From Tissierellia bacterium (GTDB taxonomy: Bacteria; Bacillota; Clostridia; Tissierellales; Peptoniphilaceae): DNA of 57,043 nt. Shown here piece after piece: positions 42,834-52,016 of this stretch. The notes below the pieces were generated by a model. It searched no databases. It saw only the letters and a program-made list of their open reading frames with translations, and had not been told where the DNA came from. Both the position numbers and the translations under genes were made by a program. The DNA lies in assembly GCA_012519495.1 (NCBI GenBank), contig JAAYQA010000031.1, positions 1-57,043 on the forward strand, in the 5' to 3' direction. Position 1 is the stretch's first letter; each line of letters opens with the position of its first letter.

Positions 42834-43889
42834 ATGAAAACGAAATGGATCGGGCTGGGGATCCTGCTTCTTGTGATGGTGGCGGTGATCGGCTGGCTGT
42901 TTTTCCGGCCCGCACCGGTGGAGACGGTCAACGGCTATCTGGGCGGAGAGAAGATCGGCCTGTTTGAAGACCCGGAATTTATCCGTCTGATGGAGAAGGA
43001 TCACAAACTGAAACTGGGCTATCGCAAGGCGGGTTCGATCGATATGATCGACGCGGATCCAACCGGCATGAGCTATTTGTTCCCGGCGTCGCAAACGGCG
43101 CTGGAATTGTACAAGGACCGGATCGGCGCAACCCGGCGCGATGAAATTGCCCTGAACACGCCGCTTGTTCTGTATACGCATAAACTGGTGCGCGACCGGC
43201 TGGTTGCGGCCGGACTGATTACCGAAAACGGCGGAAGCTATTATATGGACATGCAGCAGTTTGCACAGGCGATTATCGACGGAAAAAGCTGGGCCGACTT
43301 GGGGCTGCCGGAACTGTACGGTTCGCTGTCGGTGAAAACAACCGACCCGACCAAGTCCAATTCGGGCAATATGTTTGCCGGGCTGGTGGCCAACAGCCTA
43401 AACGGCGGGCAGGTGGTCGGTGCCGCGAGTCTGGATTCGATCCTGCCGGAGCTGCAGGCGTTTTTTCAGCGGATGGGCTATATGGATACATCCAGCGCGG
43501 ATCTTTTTTCACAGTTTCTGAAGATGGGCGTGGGCGCGTATCCCATGATTGCTGCCTATGAGAATCAGCTGCTGGAATTTGCGGTGGAGCATCCGGAGGA
43601 ATGGGAGCAGTTGGACGGGGAAATTGTGCTGGTGTATCCCACCCCGACCGTGTATTCCAGCCACGTGCTGATTGCGCTGGATGAAAAAGGCGATCGTGCG
43701 ATCGACGCGATGATGGACCCGCAGATACAGCAGCTGGCCTGGACCCGGCACGGCTTTCGCACCGGCGTGGCCGGCACGCAGCTGAACACCGACAGCTTTG
43801 GTGTAGATGGCGTGCCCGAGCAGATCACCCGGGTGATGCCGATGCCCGATTTTACGACGATGGATCGTATTATACAGAGTTTGCAATAA
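42834..43889 (+). CDS. Membrane-anchored solute-binding-like protein
   Basis: 351 residues with an N-terminal membrane anchor (5-24) and an extracellular binding-protein fold. DPTKSNSGNMFAGLVANSLNGG mirrors SATQSNSGASAYLGFLSGLAG of the lipoprotein two genes upstream, so the two binding modules look paralogous. No permease is encoded in the unit, which suggests a sensing or scaffold role instead of import. It follows the XpaC stop without gap, with GGAGG upstream. Confidence 0.8.
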   Translation: MKTKWIGLGILLLVMVAVIGWLFFRPAPVETVNGYLGGEKIGLFEDPEFIRLMEKDHKLKLGYRKAGSIDMIDADPTGMSYLFPASQTALELYKDRIGATRRDEIALNTPLVLYTHKLVRDRLVAAGLITENGGSYYMDMQQFAQAIIDGKSWADLGLPELYGSLSVKTTDPTKSNSGNMFAGLVANSLNGGQVVGAASLDSILPELQAFFQRMGYMDTSSADLFSQFLKMGVGAYPMIAAYENQLLEFAVEHPEEWEQLDGEIVLVYPTPTVYSSHVLIALDEKGDRAIDAMMDPQIQQLAWTRHGFRTGVAGTQLNTDSFGVDGVPEQITRVMPMPDFTTMDRIIQSLQ

Positions 43890-43902
43890 ACAGGAGGAAA
43901 AA

Positions 43903-45057
43903 ATGGCAGAAATCAGTTTACAGGATCTGAAGAAAAAGCAGGCGATCGCAGACGGTACCACGGATACGGCGGCACTGGCCCTGCAGGTAAAAAACGAAAT
44001 GGAGAAAAAAGAAGAGGTCTTAAGCCCGGAAGAACGCACGCGGGTAGAGGAAATAAAAGAACAGCTGGACTTATTGGATTCATCGCAGACGGTGACCTAT
44101 GGCGTCGGCGCCCAGCGGAATATTTCCGACTTCTCCGACACGATTCTGTCGCGCATCCGCAATAAAGACACCGGAGAGGTGGGCGAACTGCTGACCGATC
44201 TGATGGTGCAGGTAAAAGACATGGAGATTGATGATCTGGACGAACCCAAAGGATTTTTTGCCAGTCTGCCCGGCGTGGCCTCTCTGCAAAAGCGTCTGGC
44301 CCGGTTTCAGGCCCGATACGAGAGTGTGGAAGTTCAAATCGACAAGATCGAAGGGCAATTGGACAGCGCCCGGGTGCAAATGCTGAAGGATATCACGCTG
44401 TTTGACACCCTGTATCAAAAGAATCTCGAATATTTCAACAATCTGAAACTCTATATCGTGGCGGGAGAAGAAACCGTACACGCCCTGCGTGAAGAAACCC
44501 TGCCCAAACTGCGAGCTGAAGCGCAGGCGTCGGAAGACCCGATGAGTTCGCAACTGGTTTCCGACTTTGAAGACACGGTAAACCGCTTTGAAAAGAAGGT
44601 GCACGATCTGAAACTCTCCCGGCAAATGAGCATACAGACCGCACCCCAGATCAAGCTGATCCAAAACAATGACAAACTGCTGGTCGACAAAATACAAACG
44701 GCGATCCTGAACACCATTCCGTTGTGGAAGAGCCAGATTATTATTGCCACAGGCCTGGCCCGCCAGGAAAACGCCATGAAGCTGCAGCGTTCGGTATCCG
44801 ATACGACCAACGAATTGCTGGTAAAAAATGCGGAAAAGCTGAAGCAGAATACGATCGAGGTAGCCCGGGAGTCGGAACGGGGGATCGTGGATATAGAAAC
44901 CCTGAAAAAGGTGAACCGCAATCTGATTGAGACGATCGATGAAACGATAAAGATTCAGCAGCAGGGGCACGAACAACGCGCCCGCGCGGAACAGGAACTG
45001 ATCGCAATGGAAGAAGAAGTAAAACAGGCCCTGCTGCAGGTAAGAGACCGGGCTTAG
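43903..45057 (+). CDS. telA: Toxic-anion resistance protein TelA-like
   Basis: 384 residues, soluble and strongly helical/coiled-coil. DEPKGFFASLPGVASLQKRLARF and the end region with RNLIETIDETIKIQQQGHEQR-like sequence match the TelA/YceH family. Known members are linked to tellurite, cell-wall antibiotic and other envelope stresses. Last gene of the unit. RBS AGGAGG. Confidence 0.92.
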   Translation: MAEISLQDLKKKQAIADGTTDTAALALQVKNEMEKKEEVLSPEERTRVEEIKEQLDLLDSSQTVTYGVGAQRNISDFSDTILSRIRNKDTGEVGELLTDLMVQVKDMEIDDLDEPKGFFASLPGVASLQKRLARFQARYESVEVQIDKIEGQLDSARVQMLKDITLFDTLYQKNLEYFNNLKLYIVAGEETVHALREETLPKLRAEAQASEDPMSSQLVSDFEDTVNRFEKKVHDLKLSRQMSIQTAPQIKLIQNNDKLLVDKIQTAILNTIPLWKSQIIIATGLARQENAMKLQRSVSDTTNELLVKNAEKLKQNTIEVARESERGIVDIETLKKVNRNLIETIDETIKIQQQGHEQRARAEQELIAMEEEVKQALLQVRDRA

Positions 45058-45074
45058 CAAAGAACCCCACAGTG

Positions 45075-45107
45075 ACCGGCACGCGACGATGCGTGCCGGT
45101 TTTTTTG
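45075..45107 (+). terminator. Terminator of the vWA-TelA unit
   Basis: ACCGGCACGC, 6-nt loop, GCGTGCCGGT, T-run. Confidence 0.9.
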
Positions 45108-45202
45108 TGTCTGCAAAGGGGTTAACGTTGTTTTTTATTTGGAAAGTATTTCAAATTTCTTAAACTGACACTGATTAGGTGGGCATTTGGAAAGCGGAGT
45201 AG

Positions 45203-45208
45203 TACAAT
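45203..45208 (+). promoter_or_regulatory. -10 box of the NADH oxidase gene
   Basis: TACAAT about 50 nt before the ATG, in an otherwise featureless 150-bp gap. No good -35. Confidence 0.35.
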
Positions 45209-45260
45209 GGTTTCATGGCAAGGATAAAATCATTTGCTAATCAAATTAGAGGAGGTTACT

Positions 45261-46595
45261 ATGGAAAAAATCGTTATCATCGGATCAAACCATGCAGGAA
45301 CGGCTGCAACCAACACCATTCTGGATAATTACCCGGACAAGGAAGTTGTGGTGTATGACAAAAACAGCAATATCAGTTTCCTGGGCTGCGGTATGGCACT
45401 ATGGATCGGTGAACAGATCCATTCGGGCGACGGATTGTTTTATGCGAGTCCGGACGGCCTGCAGGAGAAGGGCGCTGCCATACATATGCAGGCGGATGTA
45501 ACCGGTGTGGATTTGGACAATAAGAAACTGACCATCCGGCATACAGACGGTACGGAAACCGAAGACAGCTATGACAAGCTCATTCTTGCCACGGGCTCTA
45601 TCCCGCATACGCTGCCCGTATCGGGATTCGATCTGGAAAACATCCAGATGGTTAAACTGTATCAGAATGCCCAGGAAGTCATCGAAAAGATTCGGAACAA
45701 AGACTACAAAAAAGTAGCCGTACTGGGCGGCGGTTACATAGGTATTGAACTTGCCGAGGCGTTTCGCCGGCTGGATAAGGAAGTCATTCTTCTGGACATG
45801 GTCGATCATATACTGAATGTATATTTTGATACGCCTTTCTCCGACAAAATGAAAGAAGTCATGGAAGAAAAGGGAATCCGCTTTGCCCTCGGGGAAAAGG
45901 TAGAAGCCTTCATCGGGGATCAGAAGGTGGAAGGAGTACGTACCGACAAGGGTGAGTATGAAGCCGATATGGTTATTTGCTGCATCGGTTTCCGTCCCAA
46001 TTCCGATCTGTTGAAAGACAAGCTGGAAACCTACCGGAACGGTGCGTATCTTGTAAACAAAAAGCAGCAGACATCGCATCCGGATGTGTTTGCGATCGGA
46101 GATTGCGCAACGGTGTATGACAATGCACGCCAGCGTCCCAATTACATTGCTCTTGCCACCAATGCCGTACGAAGCGGGATTGTGGCCGCACACAATGCCT
46201 GCGGCACGGAAATCGAATCGCTGGGTGTGCAGGGTTCGTCCGCGTTGCAGATTTACGGATACAATCTCGTCTGCACAGGCATGACGGTGGAAGCGGCCGA
46301 GCGGGAAGGGGTCGATGTTTTGTATACCGACTTTACGGATACACAAAAACCCGCCTTTATGGAAGTGGAAAACCCCGAAGTCAAAATCCGTATTGTATAC
46401 CGCAAGTCCGACCGGGTTGTGGTCGGCGCGCAATTGGGTTCTTTCTATGACGTATCGGCACAGATCAATCTGTTCAGTCTGGCGATTCAAAAAGGCGTCA
46501 CGATCGACGAAATCGCGCTATTGGATATTTTCTTCATGCCGCATTTCAATCAGCCCTACAACTACATCACCATGGCGGCCATTACCGCCGAATAG
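45261..46595 (+). CDS. nox: FAD-dependent NADH oxidase (water-forming type)
   Basis: 444 residues. FAD motif IIGSNHAGTAATNTI, redox-active Cys43 in SFLGCGMALWIG, NAD loop VLGGGYIGIELAEAF, FAD contact FAIGDCATVYD. The single Cys and the GCGMALW context fit water-forming NADH oxidases that remove oxygen and regenerate NAD+; a CoA-disulfide or polysulfide reductase activity cannot be excluded. Start at 45261 with GAGGAGG upstream. Monocistronic. Confidence 0.9.
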   Translation: MEKIVIIGSNHAGTAATNTILDNYPDKEVVVYDKNSNISFLGCGMALWIGEQIHSGDGLFYASPDGLQEKGAAIHMQADVTGVDLDNKKLTIRHTDGTETEDSYDKLILATGSIPHTLPVSGFDLENIQMVKLYQNAQEVIEKIRNKDYKKVAVLGGGYIGIELAEAFRRLDKEVILLDMVDHILNVYFDTPFSDKMKEVMEEKGIRFALGEKVEAFIGDQKVEGVRTDKGEYEADMVICCIGFRPNSDLLKDKLETYRNGAYLVNKKQQTSHPDVFAIGDCATVYDNARQRPNYIALATNAVRSGIVAAHNACGTEIESLGVQGSSALQIYGYNLVCTGMTVEAAEREGVDVLYTDFTDTQKPAFMEVENPEVKIRIVYRKSDRVVVGAQLGSFYDVSAQINLFSLAIQKGVTIDEIALLDIFFMPHFNQPYNYITMAAITAE

Positions 46596-46619
46596 ATTCT
46601 TTCACGGTTTCCCCAAAAA

Positions 46620-46657
46620 GCCCCCTGCCGTTGGTTTCACAACCAACAGCAGGGGGC
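46620..46657 (+). terminator. Terminator of the NADH oxidase gene
   Basis: GCCCCCTGC...GTTGGTT-tcac-AACCAAC...GCAGGGGGC followed by a weak T-stretch. Further small hairpins (GCACGC-agttt-GCGTGC, AACCGG...CCGGTT) fill the gap to 46770. Confidence 0.75.
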
Positions 46658-46770
46658 CTTTCTGTCTGGGGACAAAGCACGCAGTTTGCGTGCCGCCGAG
46701 GGTATTTCCGGCCTGACAGTACGGGGGCTGTCTACCGCCTCAAACCGGTCTTGCGGCCGGTTCTTTGGGA

Positions 46771-48000
46771 TCAGTTTTGTAATTCTTCTACGGTGTAGCC
46801 CATGTCGCGCAGATAACCGATAACGGAGTCGTCGGGGACGTAATGGGCGGCACCGACCATGACAAAGACCGTCTTTTTGTCGGGGGATTCCAGCAATTCG
46901 GCAAGCTTGTCCGCCATCAGGGCATCGCGCTTTTGGGTGAGTATCTGCATCTGCTCGTCTGCATCTTCTGTGGCGACCTGCATTAAAGCGTCCAGATCGC
47001 CTGTCGTCCAGGCACGGCGCATGGTCTGCAGTTCTTCTATGCTTTTTTGCCTTTCCTCTTCGGAGCTCACCCGGTCCAGGGCTTCGTCGATATCGGTCAA
47101 CAAACGCTCGGGGTCGGGGGCGTATAATTCTTCGATTGTGCTCATCTGGATTTCCACGGTTTCCACACTGTGGATCGGTTTGTCCGTTGCATTGGCCAGG
47201 TTCATGAAGTATTGGTCAACGCCCTGCATAACACTGTAGGGATTCTCGTTTAAAACGGGGAGCACATCCAACTGATTCAGGATGGTCCAGCTTTTGATTT
47301 GCTGCAGATTGTCTTTTATTACCGGGATGCCGCTGTCTTCCATGATGCGGACAAAACGGTCCAGTCGCTCGGTTCCGATATCTTCTTCGAGGGTTTTGCC
47401 GTCGTCGCGCAATTGAAAGAGGGTCAGTTCCGCCATGATCTGCGGGTCGGTCAGATCCAGTTCCACCCATAGTTCATCGGCCTGTTCAAATGCATTCATC
47501 CGGGCGGCTTCGATCGGGTACATGGCCGCTTCTCCGATGTGTATGGAACCAAACAGATAAGCGGTATTGCCGTTGTTTTCGACCTTGTAGAATGCGCCTT
47601 TTCCGCCGGCTTCGTGTTCGGCATAGATGCCCCGGATCCCTTCCTGCGCTTGTTTGAATACGGTACGATAGCTTTCTTCGGGTTGAATAGCCAGGGCGGC
47701 ATCCGCCCCGACGGCTTTGGCTTTGTCGGTATAGGCTTTTTTGAGCGCCTCTGCGTCTTCTTCCGATACGGGATCATCGAGTGCAGGTGTGGCTTCCATG
47801 GGGAACAGTCCCATCATTTGCAGCTCGTATTGGTCGATACTGAATTCGTAGGATGACGAGGCATCTCCGGTTTCACCGGATTCTGTAACAGCAGGCGCTT
47901 CGGTTTCGGGAGGGGTCGTTTCGGTGGCTTCTTCGGTTTGGGATTGGCAGGCGCTCAGCAGTAAAAGCAGAACGGCCAGCAGGGTAATTCGTTTTCTCAT
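46771..48000 (-). CDS. TraB/GumN family lipoprotein
   Basis: 409 residues. Lipoprotein signal with lipobox LSAC (Cys18), then an acidic Thr/Glu-rich linker. The catalytic-like motifs of the TraB/GumN (Tiki-type) fold are present: YLFGSIHIGEAAMYP with the GxxH histidine and MVGAAHYVPDDSV near the end. Tiki proteins are metalloproteases; activity here is untested. It lies 17 nt downstream of an ABC permease gene and has AAGGAGG. Confidence 0.88.
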   Translation of the reverse strand: MRKRITLLAVLLLLLSACQSQTEEATETTPPETEAPAVTESGETGDASSSYEFSIDQYELQMMGLFPMEATPALDDPVSEEDAEALKKAYTDKAKAVGADAALAIQPEESYRTVFKQAQEGIRGIYAEHEAGGKGAFYKVENNGNTAYLFGSIHIGEAAMYPIEAARMNAFEQADELWVELDLTDPQIMAELTLFQLRDDGKTLEEDIGTERLDRFVRIMEDSGIPVIKDNLQQIKSWTILNQLDVLPVLNENPYSVMQGVDQYFMNLANATDKPIHSVETVEIQMSTIEELYAPDPERLLTDIDEALDRVSSEEERQKSIEELQTMRRAWTTGDLDALMQVATEDADEQMQILTQKRDALMADKLAELLESPDKKTVFVMVGAAHYVPDDSVIGYLRDMGYTVEELQN

Positions 48001-48016
48001 TTTCTTCCTCCTTGGT

Positions 48017-49600
48017 TCAGGTTCGTACGCGAAAGCGCACCGGAGCGTATTTTCTAACCGCCCACAATGCGACAACGGAATAGATGAGCGCTGCCCCGAT
48101 AAAAAAGGGCGCTACGGCAAAGCCTGCGATGCCTGCTTGCATGGTGGCAAAGCAAAGGATATACACGATGGCCTGGATGATCGAATACACAGGGCTTTTC
48201 ATTTGCAATTCCGCATTATACGGCTGGAACAGATAGTAAATGAACAAGGTGTGCACGCTGAAAAAGACGGTCAGCGCAAGCATTTCTATGCACAAAACGA
48301 GAATATCCGCCCAGTCGAATCCGATTTTCGGCAAAGCCAGCAAAAACAGCAGCAGCATAATGCCCAGCGGAAGCAGATTCCACAAAAGCAAGGTGCGCAG
48401 GCGTAAAGAAAACATACGTAAAAGATCGGCCGGCCGGCGGTAAAAACCGTATTGCAGAAAAGACTGATCGCAGTTGATAAACATTTTTTGTGCCATATGC
48501 TCCTGATTAAACAGCAGATAGGCAAGATACGGCAGGATCCCCGGTGCACGGCGGGTTAATTCTTCTACGGGCAAAACGGGCAACCCCTTAAACGGAAAGT
48601 AGAGATACAGCGTACCCAGTGCGAGGATCCCGGTGATCAATCCGGTTTTGATCAGAAACGGTTTGAGCAGCAGGCGGCGGTGTCTTCTGAAAAACAGGGC
48701 ATTCAAAAGCGCATAGCCTTTGAGCCGGCTGCTTGCGGTGTCTTTCGGGTTCAGGTCTTCTTCTTTCAGCTTGCTGGATTTGCGTGCCATACTTTCGGTA
48801 TTCAGTACATCAAATTCGGCCAAACCGGGTAGAACCGTGGTCGTAAAGTCTCTGGTGTGATGCGGATAGCGCCAGAGGAATACGCCGCTTACAATCCCTG
48901 CAAGGCCCGCTATGGGCAGCAAAGGGAAGGGCAGGAGCCCCACAAGATCCCATTGGAACACGATGGCCGGTATCATCAGGAGCAAAAGCATAAGGAGCGG
49001 TACGACAATCCCCCGGACAATGCTTCGCCAGCGGAAGATGTTTTTGGCAAACAGGATCGTCCAGCAGGCGTTGCCGAACAGTTCCATGCCGTACAGGACG
49101 GCAGCAAGAGAGAGGGCTGTGGGCGCATCGATCCCGATAAAGCGGCCCAATAGCCAAAACACAAGGCCGCGTGCGACCATGCGAAGGGGTGCATCAAAAA
49201 AGAGCTTGTTTTTGATCAGCACCGTAGGGGAAACATGAAACAGTTCATAAAACCGGCGGATCACGCCGGAATCTTTTCCGGCGGTGTAGCGTGTCAGCGC
49301 GGCTACCGTATAAAGGCTGAGCACAACGGTAAGGATCTCTGCCCGTGACAGATGAAAGAGTATGGCATAACCGAAAACCGTAAAGTACAGAAGGACCGCG
49401 CTGAAACCGGAGCCAAGCAGCATATCCAGCAGACGCGAAAGGGGCCCCAATGCGATAAAGAAGTTTTTTATGCCGAAAAACCGGTACTGCGTTCCCGGTA
49501 ACAAACGGCGAACCAAGGGATTCTTTCTGATGTAATATACCATGCCGTTCATCTTGTTTCTTATATCCAGTTCGATTTCTTTGCGATAGATCCTAAACAT
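48017..49600 (-). CDS. ABC transporter permease
   Basis: A 527-residue polytopic membrane protein with about 10-12 helices in two halves and a polar linker (SSKLKEEDLNPKDTASSRLKG). It resembles large ABC-2-like exporter permeases by layout only. The start ATG at 49600 overlaps the ATPase stop by 8 nt. Partner of the ATPase next to it. Confidence 0.8.
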   Translation of the reverse strand: MFRIYRKEIELDIRNKMNGMVYYIRKNPLVRRLLPGTQYRFFGIKNFFIALGPLSRLLDMLLGSGFSAVLLYFTVFGYAILFHLSRAEILTVVLSLYTVAALTRYTAGKDSGVIRRFYELFHVSPTVLIKNKLFFDAPLRMVARGLVFWLLGRFIGIDAPTALSLAAVLYGMELFGNACWTILFAKNIFRWRSIVRGIVVPLLMLLLLMIPAIVFQWDLVGLLPFPLLPIAGLAGIVSGVFLWRYPHHTRDFTTTVLPGLAEFDVLNTESMARKSSKLKEEDLNPKDTASSRLKGYALLNALFFRRHRRLLLKPFLIKTGLITGILALGTLYLYFPFKGLPVLPVEELTRRAPGILPYLAYLLFNQEHMAQKMFINCDQSFLQYGFYRRPADLLRMFSLRLRTLLLWNLLPLGIMLLLFLLALPKIGFDWADILVLCIEMLALTVFFSVHTLFIYYLFQPYNAELQMKSPVYSIIQAIVYILCFATMQAGIAGFAVAPFFIGAALIYSVVALWAVRKYAPVRFRVRT

Positions 49601-50300
49601 CGTCGGTACTCCGCAGAATATCCACAATTTCTTTTTCAAAGGCGGGGTCCTGCAGGCGCCCTTCGGGGAGCTCCTGCAACACGCCGTTGTGCAAAATCAC
49701 CAGTTCGTCACACAGATCGCGTGCCAGTTGCAGAATGTGGGTGGAGAAAAGAATGATATGGTCCTTTTCGATCTCTTTCAGCAATTGCTTGATCTGCAGC
49801 TGCACGACCACGTCCAGACTGGTGAGAGGTTCATCCATCAGGATAACGGGCGGGGCGGTCAGAAGAAACATGAGCATCTGGAGTTTGTTGCGCGTGCCGA
49901 GGCTATAGCCCTGGATCAGGCGGTCCCGTTCTTTTTCGTCGAGTTCCAGCCAGTCAAACAACTGATCCGGCGTGCGGGAATCCCGGATCCGCTGTTTGTT
50001 GACATCGATAAAAAACTGCGCGAATTCCCTGCCGGTCAGAAAATTCGGCAAGAGGGGATTGGCAATCATATAAAAGAAATCGGCCTGTTCGAGCGGTCTT
50101 TTCTTGCCGTCGGTTTCCAGCCAGACGGCACCCTGCTCGGGTTTTTTCTTGTCGGCAATCAGATCGAAGAGGGTCGTTTTACCGGCGCCGTTTCGGCCCA
50201 GCAGGGCGTAAATCCGCCCGCTTTGAAAGTGGGCGGTTGCGCCCCGCAAGACATGATTGTCATCAAAACTCTTGTGTAGGTTTTCAATAAGCAGCTGCAT
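49593..50300 (-). CDS. ABC transporter ATPase
   Basis: 235 residues. Walker A GRNGAGKTT, Walker B VILMDEPLTSLD and switch His STHI. The signature is unusual: YSLGTRNKLQ instead of LSGGQ. Start at 50300 set by GGAGG 5 nt upstream. First gene of an ATPase-permease-TraB lipoprotein operon. Confidence 0.9.
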   Translation of the reverse strand: MQLLIENLHKSFDDNHVLRGATAHFQSGRIYALLGRNGAGKTTLFDLIADKKKPEQGAVWLETDGKKRPLEQADFFYMIANPLLPNFLTGREFAQFFIDVNKQRIRDSRTPDQLFDWLELDEKERDRLIQGYSLGTRNKLQMLMFLLTAPPVILMDEPLTSLDVVVQLQIKQLLKEIEKDHIILFSTHILQLARDLCDELVILHNGVLQELPEGRLQDPAFEKEIVDILRSTDDV

Positions 50301-50385
50301 AATGCCTCCGTCATATAAGGGTTCTCCTGTATAAAGGATAGGCGGGATGCGGTAGGAATCCAAGCGACCGGCGTCATTCGCTTGT

Positions 50386-50399
50386 GTGACCTGCGTCAC
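50386..50399. promoter_or_regulatory. Inverted repeat upstream of the ABC operon
   Basis: GTGAC-ctgc-GTCAC. It lies about 90 bp upstream of the ATPase start, close to a minus-strand TACAAT box. Possible operator. Confidence 0.4.
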
Positions 50400-50478
50400 C
50401 TTTTGCTTTATTGTAGCAGAACGTTCGCGGCAAGAAATTGCGAAAAGCTTTCAATTCGTTGCGGACAGGGATGTGTGC

Positions 50479-51837
50479 TTAACGCAGGATGCGTCGGATC
50501 CATTTTTTCTTCCAGTCCGCATAAGGGCGATAGCGGATCGGAATCTGCAGATAAACCGGTGAGGAGAGCACCGCCTTTTGGTGGCTGAAGGTATCGAAGC
50601 TGTGTTTTCCGTGGTAGGCGCCCATGCCGCTGTATCCCACGCCGCCAAAAGGCAGGCCGGGGTGCGCATTGTGCATCATGGTATCGTTAATACAGCCGCC
50701 GCCGAAGGAAATGGTATGAAGCAACTGATCGATCCGGCGCTTTTTGCGGGAGAAAAAGTACAGGGACAAAGGTTTCTCTTCCCTTTGCAATGCCTGCAGC
50801 ATGGTATCAAAGTCGGTGTAGGAAAGGATCGGCAGAATCGGTCCGAAGATTTCCTCCTGCATGACGGGATCGTTGCGGTTGACCGAATAAAAAAGCGCTG
50901 GCTGGATCAAACGGTGCTCCTTACTGTACCATCCGCCCCAGCGGGAGGGGTGCGCGTCGATATACGCCTGCAGACGGTCAAACTGCCTGTCGTTGATGAT
51001 TCGCGGTAGATCTCCGTTTTGCACGGCGTCTTTTACCTGGCGGGTAAATTCTTTTTTCAGCGCTTCTGTGAACGCTTCGCGGATTTCTTCTTCGACCAAC
51101 AGATAGTCCGGTGCGATACAGGTCTGGCCGGCGTTCAGCATTTTGCCGAAGACAATCCGCCGGGCAGCACTTGGAAGATGGGCGGTTTTATCCACAATTG
51201 CGGGACTCTTTCCGCCCAATTCCAGTACAATCGGCGTCAGATGCCGGGCGGCTGTCTTCTGGATCTGTTTGCCGGTGGAGGCGCTGCCCGTAAAGAAAAT
51301 GAAATCATAACGGGGTGCCAGTACTTCGTCATAGGAATCGTTGTCCTCAAGCGCGACACATTCTTCTTCTGTAAAACAATCCCGAATGATCCGCCGGATG
51401 ATGTGTGCGGTTTCTTTTGTCTGGGATGAACAGCGAAGAACACAGACATTGCCTGCCGCTACAGCGCCTACAAGCGGCATAAGAGACAGCTGGAACGGAT
51501 AGTTCCACGGTGCCAGAAGCAGGCAAACGCCGTAAGGTTCCGGATAGATGCGGTTTTTGCTCGGCATGGTTGCAAGCGACTGGCCTGTGCGCACAGGCCG
51601 CATAAAGCGGCGGAGGCGTTTTTCAAACAAGGAGATTTCCGACAGAACGATCCCGATCTCTGTGAGTTCGCTTTCGGTTTCTCCTTTGCCCAGGTCCTGT
51701 GCCAGCGCCTGCAGGAGATCCTTTCTGTGTCGTTGGATACTCTTTTTGAGCAGACGGAGTTTTTCGATCCGATAACGATAGGGGCGGGTGTTTCCCGCCA
51801 GATAGTATTCCCGAAGTTTTTGTACCGTGTTTTCCAT
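50479..51837 (-). CDS. Class-3 aldehyde dehydrogenase
   Basis: 452 residues. Asn112 in APWNYPF, FFTGSASTGK, general base Glu206 in LELGGKSP, catalytic Cys240 in NAGQTC, and the FGGVGYSGMG C-terminal motif. It oxidises medium or aromatic aldehydes with NAD(P). The usual cofactor-binding KPSE motif is replaced by RCSSQ, with Lys to Arg. The C-terminal hydrophobic/basic tail may touch the membrane. Single gene. Confidence 0.92.
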   Translation of the reverse strand: MENTVQKLREYYLAGNTRPYRYRIEKLRLLKKSIQRHRKDLLQALAQDLGKGETESELTEIGIVLSEISLFEKRLRRFMRPVRTGQSLATMPSKNRIYPEPYGVCLLLAPWNYPFQLSLMPLVGAVAAGNVCVLRCSSQTKETAHIIRRIIRDCFTEEECVALEDNDSYDEVLAPRYDFIFFTGSASTGKQIQKTAARHLTPIVLELGGKSPAIVDKTAHLPSAARRIVFGKMLNAGQTCIAPDYLLVEEEIREAFTEALKKEFTRQVKDAVQNGDLPRIINDRQFDRLQAYIDAHPSRWGGWYSKEHRLIQPALFYSVNRNDPVMQEEIFGPILPILSYTDFDTMLQALQREEKPLSLYFFSRKKRRIDQLLHTISFGGGCINDTMMHNAHPGLPFGGVGYSGMGAYHGKHSFDTFSHQKAVLSSPVYLQIPIRYRPYADWKKKWIRRILR

Positions 51838-51990
51838 GGGAGCCCCTTTCTTGGTAGGATTGCGTGTAAAGACAAAGGATGGGTGGATCGGAGCCTGTAT
51901 TTGATTCTATTATAGCGGATGTACGCCTTGATACAGGCCACTGCCGTAAAACGACAGAGTTTCTTTGTGAAATGTGCACGCAGCTTGCTA

Positions 51991-51996
51991 TATAAT
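51991..51996 (+). promoter_or_regulatory. -10 box of the YjeF-like gene
   Basis: TATAAT (within CTATATAATG) about 22 nt before the ATG. The -35 is not clear. Confidence 0.45.
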
Positions 51997-52016
51997 GAAG
52001 CAAAGGGGGAAGGACT

